Below, one piece after another: positions 34,436 through 41,709 of a stretch of DNA of 64,000 bases. The notes under the pieces were generated by a model. The model did not search any database, was not told the origin of the DNA, and saw nothing but the letters and a program-made list of their open reading frames with translations. This DNA comes from Microbacterium mangrovi. GTDB lineage: Bacteria > Actinomycetota > Actinomycetes > Actinomycetales > Microbacteriaceae. The translations under genes and the position numbers were made by a program. The stretch lies in assembly GCF_000802305.1 (NCBI RefSeq), contig NZ_JTDK01000011.1:124001-188000 (forward strand). The letters are read 5' to 3'. The first letter of the stretch is position 1, and every line of letters begins with the position of its first letter.

Positions 34436-35667
34436 GGCGCGTCGTCGGCGCCGCCGTGGCGCTGGCCCTCCTGGCTGTGCCGCTGCTCGGCGCCGGCACG
34501 TCGGCATCCGCATCCGAGCAGGCGAGCAACTGGTGGTACGACCGGTACGGCGTCGCCCAAGCGCATGACGCAGGCTGGACCGGCAAGGGCGTGAAGATCG
34601 CGGTGATCGATCTGCAGATCAACTCCAAGCTGCCGGTGTTCAGCGACGCCCGCCTCACCGTCGACCACGACCCGCTGTGCGAGGACGGCACGGTCGAGTC
34701 CACCGTGGCCGACCACGACACGCTCCACGGGTCCGATATCACGGCTCTGCTGGTCGGAAACGGCCGGGGGCAGGGATCGGTCCGCGGGATCGCGCCCGAC
34801 GCCTCGGTGACGTTCTATGGGCTCGGGTTTCCCACGTGCGCGCAAGACGCACGACCGGGGACGCAGGTCGGCATCGCAGAAGGCATCGAGCGCGCCATCG
34901 CCGATGGTGCGGACATCATCTCGCTGTCGGTGTCCCTCCCGTCGATGAACCCCGGCTCGATCCAGGCGGTCGCCGATGCCATCGGCCACGGGGTCATCGT
35001 CGTCGCGGCACAGCCGAACAGCACCACGGGAGCCGAAGCCGCCACGCCGTACCCGATGGTTCTCAACGGCGTCGTGACGGTCAATGCGCTCGACGACAAG
35101 GGTTTGCTGCAGAGGGATGCGGACGACCCGAGCAAGCAGGATGTCTGGCCGGAGGTGACCGTCGTGGCCGCCGGGGTCGGCTTCCCGTCGGTCAACTGGA
35201 CGCAGCGGCAGTCCATCACGGGTTCCTCCCTCGCGACGCCGCTGGTGGCCGGGATGCTGGCGGACACGTGGCAGAAGTATCCGGATGCCACCGCGAATCA
35301 GCTGATCCAGTCGCTGATCCGCAACACCGGGACGACGACGCATGAGCTGACGGTCCAGACCAACGGGATCGGCTATGGCGCCGCCTCGCTGCGGCACCTG
35401 CTCGCCGTCGATCCCACGAAGTACGCCGACACCAACCCGCTGATGAACAAGGCCTCCGGAAAGCCGACCGCAGCACAGGTGGCTGCGGTCGAGGCATCGC
35501 CGAAGCCGTCTGCGTCCGCCGCCACAGGCGCGGTCGCCGTTTCGGTGAGCGCGACACCGTTCGTGGTCGGCGGAGTCGGACTGCTCGTGGTGATCGTCGC
35601 GCTCCTCGTGCTCACGATCATCCTGGTCCGGCGCTCGCGCCGCACGAACGACGAGGAGCACACATGA
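34432..35667 (+). CDS. Second ESX-associated subtilase (mycosin-like)
   Basis: 411 residues. It has a signal peptide (VVGAAVALALLAVPLLGAGTSASA), an S8 domain with Asp in IAVIDLQIN, His in TLHGSDITALLVG, Asn in AAQPNST and Ser in TGSSLATPLVAG, then a Ser/Ala linker. A C-terminal membrane helix (about 378-400) and a basic tail end the protein. All triad residues are present. It is diverged from the mycosin at 27.2-28.5 kb (DLQ replaces DSG). The start is GTG 34432 (GTGA overlap); GTG 34429 is the alternative. It may process secreted substrates rather than stabilise the core. Confidence 0.85.
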   Translation: MRRVVGAAVALALLAVPLLGAGTSASASEQASNWWYDRYGVAQAHDAGWTGKGVKIAVIDLQINSKLPVFSDARLTVDHDPLCEDGTVESTVADHDTLHGSDITALLVGNGRGQGSVRGIAPDASVTFYGLGFPTCAQDARPGTQVGIAEGIERAIADGADIISLSVSLPSMNPGSIQAVADAIGHGVIVVAAQPNSTTGAEAATPYPMVLNGVVTVNALDDKGLLQRDADDPSKQDVWPEVTVVAAGVGFPSVNWTQRQSITGSSLATPLVAGMLADTWQKYPDATANQLIQSLIRNTGTTTHELTVQTNGIGYGAASLRHLLAVDPTKYADTNPLMNKASGKPTAAQVAAVEASPKPSASAATGAVAVSVSATPFVVGGVGLLVVIVALLVLTIILVRRSRRTNDEEHT

Positions 35668-36959
35668 CCGGGCAGTGGGAGAAGCGGTTGCAGAACATCG
35701 CCACGGGAGGCTCCGACTTCGACGTCCCGAGCGCCGCGGAGCTGCACAGCTCCCTCGAAGCGCTCACGCCCGTGTTGCAGAAGGCCGCCGCCGACCCCGG
35801 GATCACGGGTGAGTCGGGACTCGCCGCAACCGCGGCCTTCGACGCCGTCGCCAAGCACGCGGCGATGGTGTCCCAGGTGGCGAAGCAGATTCAGGATGCC
35901 GCCGAGAAGGCGAACGCGGTGCGATCTCAGGCCGCGCGGGATCTGAGCAGGCTTCCCGGAGGCTCGCTGTCTTCGGGAGATGAGACCCTGGTGCGCGCCG
36001 CTGCTGCCGGGGCGACGATCCTGTTCCCCGGGTTCTCGGTGATCGCCGGTGACGGTGCGGTCGGAGCCATCAACTGGTTCCTCGGCAACCAGCGCGAGAG
36101 CCACGCGCAGACCGCCGTGCGAAACGCCAGCGACAGCTTCGACCGCATCGCGATTCCGATGCTCCCGGGGGCCCACGACAGGACGACGAGTCCGGTGACG
36201 CAGTCGACGGCGCCCGGTTCCGGATCGGAGGGTCCGGGCCCGAGCTACCGCAGCTATCCGGGATGGAACGACGACCCGCTGACGACGCACGCAGTGCCGG
36301 CCGGCTTGTCCGTCGGCACGGGGCTCGCGCCGATCCCGCGCCCGGGCGACGTCCACCACGGTGACACGGGGTCGTCGTCTGACTCGCTGCACCCGGTGGT
36401 CGTGCCGCCGGGGGGATCGCTGAACGTCGACGGTCCCACGGCTTCCGGCTCCACGACCCTCGGTCCGGGCGGATCGTCTGTCCTTGGGCCGGGCTCGGGT
36501 TCGGGTGGGCTGCTCGGTCATCCCTCCAGCGCGCTGATCGCGGGTGGCGGGTCCGCTGCCCTCCTCGGCGGGGGCAGGATGGCCGCGGCCGGCGGCTTCG
36601 GCGGGGCGCGAGGATTCGGCGCCGCCGGGCTGGGCGGGCCGGGAGCGGCATCCGGAATGGGCTCCTCGACGGTCGGCCCGAACGGACCGGCCGCGGCTCG
36701 CGGCGGTGGCCTGCTCGGACGCGCGGAGGCCGGCGGCGCGGCGAACGCGAACAACTCGGCTGCGGCCGGAGGACGCCCGGGCGCGGGCTCCGGTGCGATG
36801 GGCGCGGGATCCCGCGGCGGCGAGCACGGCTCGCGCTCGCGCAACCGCGGGCGCGGCCTCGGCGGACCGATGGCGCCGCAGCTCGAAGAGGATGCCGAGA
36901 TCGGGCCGCGGTCCGAGGCCGCCGGTGCCGGCGGGCGTGACGAGATGAGCGAGCTGTGA
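35664..36959 (+). CDS. PPE/EspB-like ESX substrate with Gly-rich C-terminus
   Basis: 431 residues. The N-terminal about 150 residues are helical (AELHSSLEALTPVLQKAAAD, AAFDAVAKHAAMVSQVAKQIQDA), as in EspB/PPE-type proteins, with a hydrophobic hairpin near 110-140. Residues 170-430 are low-complexity, Gly/Ala/Pro/Ser-rich (GGARGFGAAGLGGPGAA). This resembles EspB or PPE proteins that are exported by ESX and form oligomers. It overlaps neighbours on both sides by 4 bp, so it belongs to the ESX operon. Confidence 0.65.
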   Translation: MTGQWEKRLQNIATGGSDFDVPSAAELHSSLEALTPVLQKAAADPGITGESGLAATAAFDAVAKHAAMVSQVAKQIQDAAEKANAVRSQAARDLSRLPGGSLSSGDETLVRAAAAGATILFPGFSVIAGDGAVGAINWFLGNQRESHAQTAVRNASDSFDRIAIPMLPGAHDRTTSPVTQSTAPGSGSEGPGPSYRSYPGWNDDPLTTHAVPAGLSVGTGLAPIPRPGDVHHGDTGSSSDSLHPVVVPPGGSLNVDGPTASGSTTLGPGGSSVLGPGSGSGGLLGHPSSALIAGGGSAALLGGGRMAAAGGFGGARGFGAAGLGGPGAASGMGSSTVGPNGPAAARGGGLLGRAEAGGAANANNSAAAGGRPGAGSGAMGAGSRGGEHGSRSRNRGRGLGGPMAPQLEEDAEIGPRSEAAGAGGRDEMSEL

Positions 36960-37273
36960 GCGACCACATCGCGATCGACCACGATCTGATGCTGACCCAG
37001 GCGTCTCAGGTGGAGCGGGTCGCCGCCGACATCGCCGTGGCGCGGGATGCCACCCGTTCCACGAACATGGGCGGCGGCGCGTTCGGTGTGCTGTGCGGGT
37101 TCCTCGTGACACCGGCGACCGTGGTGGCGACGATCGCCGGCTCGGCGATCGGCTCGGCGGAGGGCATGGTGCGCCGCAGCGCGTCGGAGCTGCGCGGGGT
37201 GTCGAACGACATGACCCGGTTCGAGACGGATCTGCTGCAGTCGATCGCGCAGCTCGAGTCGCCGCTGGACTGA
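36956..37273 (+). CDS. EspC-like small ESX protein
   Basis: 105 residues. An amphipathic N-terminal helix (IDHDLMLTQASQVERVAADIAVARDA) is followed by a glycine-rich turn and a hydrophobic hairpin (VLCGFLVTPATVVATIAGSAIG). A final helix ends SNDMTRFETDLLQSIAQLE. The size and layout are those of EspC/DUF2580-type ESX proteins, often encoded next to larger effectors. GTG 36956 overlaps the upstream stop. It sits 8 bp before toxin 3 and may be its co-secreted partner. Confidence 0.6.
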   Translation: MSDHIAIDHDLMLTQASQVERVAADIAVARDATRSTNMGGGAFGVLCGFLVTPATVVATIAGSAIGSAEGMVRRSASELRGVSNDMTRFETDLLQSIAQLESPLD

Positions 37274-37281
37274 GGTCGAAC

Positions 37282-38103
37282 ATGTCGGGGAATCCTTTGG
37301 TGGCGTCGGCGGTGGATACTGCGACTCCGTTGTCGGGCACGGGTTTGCTGGATGATGGTGCGCAGCTGGTTCATGCGATCGAGTCGGGGGATTGGCTGGC
37401 GGGTGGTTTGTCGGCGTTCGCGGTCGGGGTGGACACGGTCGCGGCGGTGTCGGACCCGTTGGGGTCTTTGATCGCGTCGGGCCTTGGCTGGTTGATCGAT
37501 CATCTGGAACCGATCAAGGGCTGGTTCGATGACCTGACCGGCAACGCGGGGGAGGTGGAGGCGTTCGCGGCCACGTGGACGAACATCCAGACCCAGTTGC
37601 AGGCGTCGGGTGCGGAGCTGACCCGCCGCGTGACGGACCTGGATTCTCTGGCGGGTGAGGCGATCGATGCGTATCGCCGTTTCCAGGCGGATGCCGCCGC
37701 CCATCTGGCGGGTGCGGCATCCTGGGCGGGTGCGATGGCGACCGGCCTGCGGGTGGCGTCGCAGGTGGTGCAGTTGGTGCACGACCTGGTGCGGGATGTG
37801 TTGTCGCAACTGGTGGGGTCGGCGATCTCGTGGGCCGCGGAGGCTGTCTTCTCGCTCGGCTTGGCGACGCCGTGGATCATCGAGCAGGTCAGTACCCGGG
37901 TGGCGTCGTGGGTGGCGAAGATCGGCACCAAGCTCACCGAACTGCTGACCGCGTGCAAGAAGCTCGCCGGGCTGCTGGGTGACCTGCACGGGCTGATCGC
38001 GAAGGCGGGCGCCCTGTTCGAGAACGCGCTGCGCAAGACCGCCCCGGCAGTGCGCCGCACCGTCGCCGGTGACCAGGGACTGCTCAACCTCGACGAGCTC
38101 ATG
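37282..38103 (+). repeat. Toxin N-terminal module, copy 3
   Basis: 822 bp nearly identical to 31644-32465. A cluster of silent differences is visible at the codons for DPLGSL, suggesting patchwork exchange rather than simple drift. Confidence 0.85.
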
Positions 38104-38841
38104 GGCGGACGTAAGCTGGCCCCGCGCCGCGGCCGCGAGTACACGCTCGCCGACGGCAGCTCCTACACGACGCGGTGGTCGCCGGAGCAGATCGAGCACT
38201 GGACGACCGCCCGGGACGAACTCACCGACGCGCTGCACGGCACGGGACCTTCGATGGATGATCTGGTGGATCTCATCCACCGTCCCACCGATTCCCTGGC
38301 GCCGGACGACATCGCGTTCCTCAAGGACATGCGCGAGAAGATCGGGTGGGATGACTCCACGGTCTTCCAGAAGGTGATCCCGCCGGGTGAGAGCGTCGAC
38401 CGCATCGCCGGCAGCTACACGTACCCAGTGGACAGCCTGCAGGGCTTCGTCACCCGCTTGCAGGATGTCACGCACTTCGCCGACCCGAAGGACGTCTACA
38501 CCGGGCTGCGGCTCGACTACGCCAACTCGCCGTTCGACGGCTCGGGGATGAGCCCGGTGCAGATGCTTCGATATCAGGGAAGGGCCGGGAATGTCGACGT
38601 GCCGTTCAACGAAACGATCGGAGGCCACCCGTCGGGCTATGAGAGCCCAGCCCCTTTCACGGGCAACGGCTTCACGAGTTCGGGCATCCCGCATCCTGAC
38701 GGGAATGTCGTGCCGGAGTTTCACGTGTCGGGCGTGAAAGTCAGCGACGGCGCTGAGATGTGGGAAGTGACTGAGACCGGCACGTACCGCTTGCTCGGCG
38801 TATTCAGAGAGCAAACCGGCTGGGTCGGTGTCGGAAGGTGA
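37282..38841 (+). CDS. ESX-associated polymorphic toxin 3 (shared module, 245-residue tip)
   Basis: 519 residues. Residues 1-274 are the shared module; the tip (275-519) is the largest of the three. It begins GGRKLAPRRGREYTLADGSS and has a helical part (DDLVDLIHRPTDSLAPDD). A beta-rich end contains YTGLRLDYANSPFDGSGM, MLRYQG, GGHPSGYESPAPFTGNGFTSS and a final WEVTETGTYRLLGVF. I do not recognise this domain; an NAD-processing (ART- or TNT-like) fold is possible but unproven. ATG 37282 has GAGGTC upstream. The immunity array starts 9 bp after its stop. Confidence 0.75.
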   Translation: MSGNPLVASAVDTATPLSGTGLLDDGAQLVHAIESGDWLAGGLSAFAVGVDTVAAVSDPLGSLIASGLGWLIDHLEPIKGWFDDLTGNAGEVEAFAATWTNIQTQLQASGAELTRRVTDLDSLAGEAIDAYRRFQADAAAHLAGAASWAGAMATGLRVASQVVQLVHDLVRDVLSQLVGSAISWAAEAVFSLGLATPWIIEQVSTRVASWVAKIGTKLTELLTACKKLAGLLGDLHGLIAKAGALFENALRKTAPAVRRTVAGDQGLLNLDELMGGRKLAPRRGREYTLADGSSYTTRWSPEQIEHWTTARDELTDALHGTGPSMDDLVDLIHRPTDSLAPDDIAFLKDMREKIGWDDSTVFQKVIPPGESVDRIAGSYTYPVDSLQGFVTRLQDVTHFADPKDVYTGLRLDYANSPFDGSGMSPVQMLRYQGRAGNVDVPFNETIGGHPSGYESPAPFTGNGFTSSGIPHPDGNVVPEFHVSGVKVSDGAEMWEVTETGTYRLLGVFREQTGWVGVGR

Positions 38842-38850
38842 GGCAGCGTT

Positions 38851-39288
38851 GTGATTGGTGACGGGCTCCATCCCCGCGGCCCTTTTGGTGTGATCAACGG
38901 CGTCGAGGTGCCTCTGGTGGGCACCATGAGAGCAGGGGTGTTCGGCGTGCCGGTCGACTCGGTTTCCCTTCGTGCTGAGGATGCCCCACCCGGGGTGACG
39001 GTGCTACCGGACTTTGGGCCGTCGGCGCCGGGGATCATCTCCATTCCGCGGTCCGAGGTCGCAGATGCGGTCGAATGGAACTGGTACGCGTGGGTCGACG
39101 AGGATTGGTGCTGGGTCGCGAACATACGGGACGGCAAGCTCTTCGTGTCGACCGTGGTCTCGGCGACGGCGGCGAAGAATCCTGAATGGGAGGGCGACCG
39201 TTACAACGGCTGGGGGCGGTGGATCGATCCCGAAGGAGTGGAGTTGAAGGCGGAGTCTCGCCCTCTTGCGGGCGGTGGGAGTTCATGA
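38851..39288 (+). CDS. Immunity-like protein 1 of the toxin 3 array
   Basis: 145 residues of an unrecognised family repeated four times here. Conserved blocks: GDGLHPRG at the N-terminus, PPGVTVLP, a central WYAWVDEDWCWVANIRDGKL and the C-terminal GDRYNGWGRWIDPEGVEL followed by ESRPLAGG. It is cytoplasmic and acidic-aromatic. It lies 9 bp after toxin 3 and is therefore the best candidate for its cognate immunity protein. The start is GTG 38851. It overlaps the next paralogue by 4 bp. Confidence 0.65.
   Translation: MIGDGLHPRGPFGVINGVEVPLVGTMRAGVFGVPVDSVSLRAEDAPPGVTVLPDFGPSAPGIISIPRSEVADAVEWNWYAWVDEDWCWVANIRDGKLFVSTVVSATAAKNPEWEGDRYNGWGRWIDPEGVELKAESRPLAGGGSS
39106..39218 (+). repeat. 113-bp segment identical to 41505-41617
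   Basis: Bases 39106-39218 in immunity-like gene 1 are identical, base for base, to 41505-41617 in immunity-like gene 4, although the flanking parts of the two genes differ. This suggests recent gene conversion or duplication. Confidence 0.85.
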
Positions 39289-39737
39289 CGCCCCAGCAGC
39301 TGACGATTGGTGAGGGGCTGCACCCGCGTGGGCTTTTCGGTGTGAGCCAGGGTGTCGAGGTGCCTCTATTGGGGATGATGAGCGCCGGTTCGTTCGGAGT
39401 GCCGGTCGAGTCAGTGTCGCTTCGGGTTGAGGATGCGCCGCCGGGCGTCACCGTGTTGCCGTTTAGCGGCCCCGAGACACCCGGTGTGATCTCCATTCCG
39501 CGCTCGGAAGTCACGGATGCCGTCGGGTGGACGTGGTACGCGTGGGTGGATGACGAGTGGTGCTGGGTGGCGAATATTCGTGACGGGAAGCTGCTGGTTG
39601 CGACGGGATCGTCGCTGACGGCGGCGAAGGATCCTGCGTGGGAGGGCGACCGCTACAACGGCTGGGATCGGTGGATCGACCCTGCGGGCGTGGAGCTGAA
39701 GGCGGAGTCTCGCCCGCTCGCGGGTGGCGGGGGCTGA
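39285..39737 (+). CDS. Immunity-like protein 2 of the array
   Basis: 150 residues, paralogue of the preceding protein: GEGLHPRG, SVSLRVEDAPPGVTVLP, IPRSEVTDAVGWTWYAWVDD and GDRYNGWDRWIDPAGVEL. It differs mainly in the N-terminal 10 residues and around VATGSSLTAAKDPAWEG. ATG 39285 overlaps the stop of paralogue 1, and its own stop shares one base with the start of paralogue 3. It may neutralise a variant toxin tip that is no longer, or not yet, encoded here. Confidence 0.6.
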   Translation: MTPQQLTIGEGLHPRGLFGVSQGVEVPLLGMMSAGSFGVPVESVSLRVEDAPPGVTVLPFSGPETPGVISIPRSEVTDAVGWTWYAWVDDEWCWVANIRDGKLLVATGSSLTAAKDPAWEGDRYNGWDRWIDPAGVELKAESRPLAGGGG

Positions 39738-40252
39738 TGACGGCGAGTGCGGCACGAGACGAAGCGCACCACGCTGGACCGAGTGAAACGATGACGGATT
39801 CGGCGATCGGTGACGGCTTACACCCCCGTGGAATGCACGGGTGGTTGGCGGGGCGCGAGACCCCCATCGCCTCGACGGGTAAGGCTGGGACATTCGACGT
39901 AGCCGTTGATTGGGCATCGGTTCGTCGCGAGAACGCTCCTGTCGGCGGGTCGCGGCCGGGGCTCGACGGATCCATGCCTCCTGGTCCCGACTATGTCCGG
40001 ATTCCACTGTCGGAGTTCACCGATCTGGTGTCGTGGAACTGGTACGCGTGGGTCGACGACGAGTGGTGCTGGGTAGGGAACATCCGCGACGGCAAGCTGC
40101 TTGTCGCAACCGGCTCGTCCGCGACGGCGGCTAAGGATCCCGACTGGGAAGGCGACTACTGCAACGGGTGGGATCGCTGGGTCGATCCTGAGGGCGTGGA
40201 GTTGAAGGCGGAGTCTCACCCGGTGGTCCGCGGTCGGGCATCCCGATCCTGA
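39737..40252 (+). CDS. Immunity-like protein 3 of the array (most diverged)
   Basis: 171 residues. The C-terminal half is a clear paralogue (SWNWYAWVDDEWCWVGNIRD, DYCNGWDRWVDPEGVEL), while the N-terminal half is diverged (GDGLHPRGMHGWLAGRETPIA, PVGGSRPGLDGSMPPGPDY). ATG 39737 gives coupling to paralogue 2. An internal ATG at 39791 would give MTDSAIGDGLHPRG, matching the others more closely, and may be the real start. Diversification in the N-terminal half suggests that this part sets toxin specificity. Confidence 0.55.
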   Translation: MTASAARDEAHHAGPSETMTDSAIGDGLHPRGMHGWLAGRETPIASTGKAGTFDVAVDWASVRRENAPVGGSRPGLDGSMPPGPDYVRIPLSEFTDLVSWNWYAWVDDEWCWVGNIRDGKLLVATGSSATAAKDPDWEGDYCNGWDRWVDPEGVELKAESHPVVRGRASRS

Positions 40253-40293
40253 GCGGACTGGATGGACACGAGCATGGTGACGAACAACGAAGG

Positions 40294-41124
40294 ATGGTCG
40301 GTGTGACAGCTCTGCAGAAGCTTCTGTTCCCCGCGACGACGGCTGCGTACCTGCGGCAGGGGTCGTCGCTGCTGGCGGGCCCGGTGGTGCGGATCGCGGA
40401 CGCGATCGGATGGCGCACGCCGGTCGAGGTGCTATCGGCGTACGGGCTGGATGCCGCGGGGGTCGAATCGGTCGACGTACTGCGGTTCGAGAACACCCCG
40501 CTCACCCGGCTTTCGGTGCCGCAGGCGGGGGATGCGACCTCCGTCGCCGGGTACGACCTCGGATTCCTGCGGGGTCCCGGGGCGGGCGTGGTGCCGGTGT
40601 GGGATGTCGCCCCGACGACGGTGCCGCGGGACTCGGAGCTCTGGCGCATCCACGCCGACGGCAAGCAGGAACTCATCTCTGCCTACGCCGGCCCGGCGTT
40701 CGGATGGCGGGGCACGGGTGTATTCGTGCCGCCGACCATGATCCCGGGTCCGCGCGCGCAGTGGCACGGCGCCGAGTATGCGGCATCCTGGACCGACCCC
40801 GGGCACCTGGAGATCGTCACGTTGGCCGAGACCGCGCCCGACGGATTCGAGCAGACCCGCCCGAACGTGTTCCGCCGGGTCGTGGAGGCCGCGGAGTGCT
40901 CCCGCATCTTCGAGGTGTCGTTCACTTCTGTGTGGCGCGGCGCGATCCGCTGCACCATGCTGCAGTCGAACCAGGAGCAGGCGGCGGTGCTGCTGCATTG
41001 CGACGCGCAGACCGCGGCAGACGCGGGAGCGGTGGCGCTCGAGCCCGGAGTGTTCTGGCACCTCGTCCCGCAGGCGGAGCTCACCGAGGTGTCCGGGACG
41101 ACGAGCGAGCTGCCCGTCGCCTGA
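40294..41124 (+). CDS. Unrecognised protein within the immunity array
   Basis: 276 residues, no signal peptide or membrane helix. I do not recognise the family. It appears to have two parts: 1-125 (ending VPVWDVAPTTVPRDSELWRIHADG) and a C-terminal beta-rich part (AEYAASWTDPGHLEIVTLAE, FEVSFTSVWRGAIRCTMLQSN). It is the only non-paralogous gene inside the array. It may be a transplanted immunity gene of another class or an accessory protein. The start is ATG 40294 or GTG 40303; both have an AAGG nearby. Confidence 0.5.
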   Translation: MVGVTALQKLLFPATTAAYLRQGSSLLAGPVVRIADAIGWRTPVEVLSAYGLDAAGVESVDVLRFENTPLTRLSVPQAGDATSVAGYDLGFLRGPGAGVVPVWDVAPTTVPRDSELWRIHADGKQELISAYAGPAFGWRGTGVFVPPTMIPGPRAQWHGAEYAASWTDPGHLEIVTLAETAPDGFEQTRPNVFRRVVEAAECSRIFEVSFTSVWRGAIRCTMLQSNQEQAAVLLHCDAQTAADAGAVALEPGVFWHLVPQAELTEVSGTTSELPVA

Positions 41125-41249
41125 ACGGGCGTGTACCTCGCGATGAACGATGACGGCGAGTCTCGCATCCGTCGGATGGAGACGGCTGGGGGTTGATCGG
41201 GTAGGCCTGCGCGGTGAGGGCCTGAAGCATGGTCGAGAGGTAACGCGAG
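41125..41249. other. Spacer with a possible immunity-gene remnant
   Basis: 125 bases. A 17-codon open frame from ATG 41143 contains GGCGAGTCTCGC, close to the GGCGGAGTCTCGCCC found near the 3' end of each array gene. It may be the stub of a lost paralogue. Confidence 0.3.
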
Positions 41250-41684
41250 ATGGCGATTGGCGAGGGGCTGCACCCGCGGGGACGGTTTGCGGTGATCGGC
41301 GGGGTTGAGGTGCCGCTGTTGGGGACGATGGAGGCGGGTGCCTTCGGTGTGCCGGTCGACTCGGTGTCGCTTCGTGCTGAGGATGCCCCGCCAGGGGTGA
41401 CGGTGCTGCGTGACTGGCCGGCGTCGCCCGGTGTCATCTCGATTCCGCGTTCTGAGGTGACGGATGCCGTCGGGTGGACGTGGTACGCGTGGGTGGATGA
41501 CGAGTGGTGCTGGGTCGCGAACATACGGGACGGCAAGCTCTTCGTGTCGACCGTGGTCTCGGCGACGGCGGCGAAGAATCCTGAATGGGAGGGCGACCGT
41601 TACAACGGCTGGGGGCGCTGGATCGATCCTGAGGGCGTGGAGCTGAAGGCGGAGTCTCGCCCGCTGGCGGGCCGGGGGCGCTGA
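41250..41684 (+). CDS. Immunity-like protein 4 of the array
   Basis: 144 residues, paralogue with GEGLHPRGRF, VEVPLLGTMEAGAFGVPVDS, PPGVTVLRDWPASPG and the common WYAWVDDEWCWVANIRDGKL and GDRYNGWGRWIDPEGVEL blocks. GAGAGGT precedes ATG 41250. It shares 113 identical bases with paralogue 1 but its middle is closer to paralogue 2, so it looks mosaic. It is separated from the other three by an unrelated gene. Confidence 0.6.
   Translation: MAIGEGLHPRGRFAVIGGVEVPLLGTMEAGAFGVPVDSVSLRAEDAPPGVTVLRDWPASPGVISIPRSEVTDAVGWTWYAWVDDEWCWVANIRDGKLFVSTVVSATAAKNPEWEGDRYNGWGRWIDPEGVELKAESRPLAGRGR
41505..41617 (+). repeat. 113-bp segment identical to 39106-39218
   Basis: Second member of the identical pair within the immunity-like array. 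Confidence 0.85.
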
Positions 41685-41709
41685 TCGAGCGCATGGGAGG
41701 ATGGAGGCC

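Noticed and set aside
37093..37281. In-frame upstream extension of toxin 3 to 37093
   Set aside because: It would overlap the EspC-like gene almost fully, gives Arg/Gly-rich nonsense, and the other two copies start at the equivalent of 37282.
25319..38841. Insertion sequence or transposon carrying the toxin copies
   Set aside because: No transposase, terminal inverted repeats or target duplications are visible at the ends of the 822-bp modules. The homology begins at the ribosome-binding region and ends at a codon-precise junction, which fits homologous recombination better.
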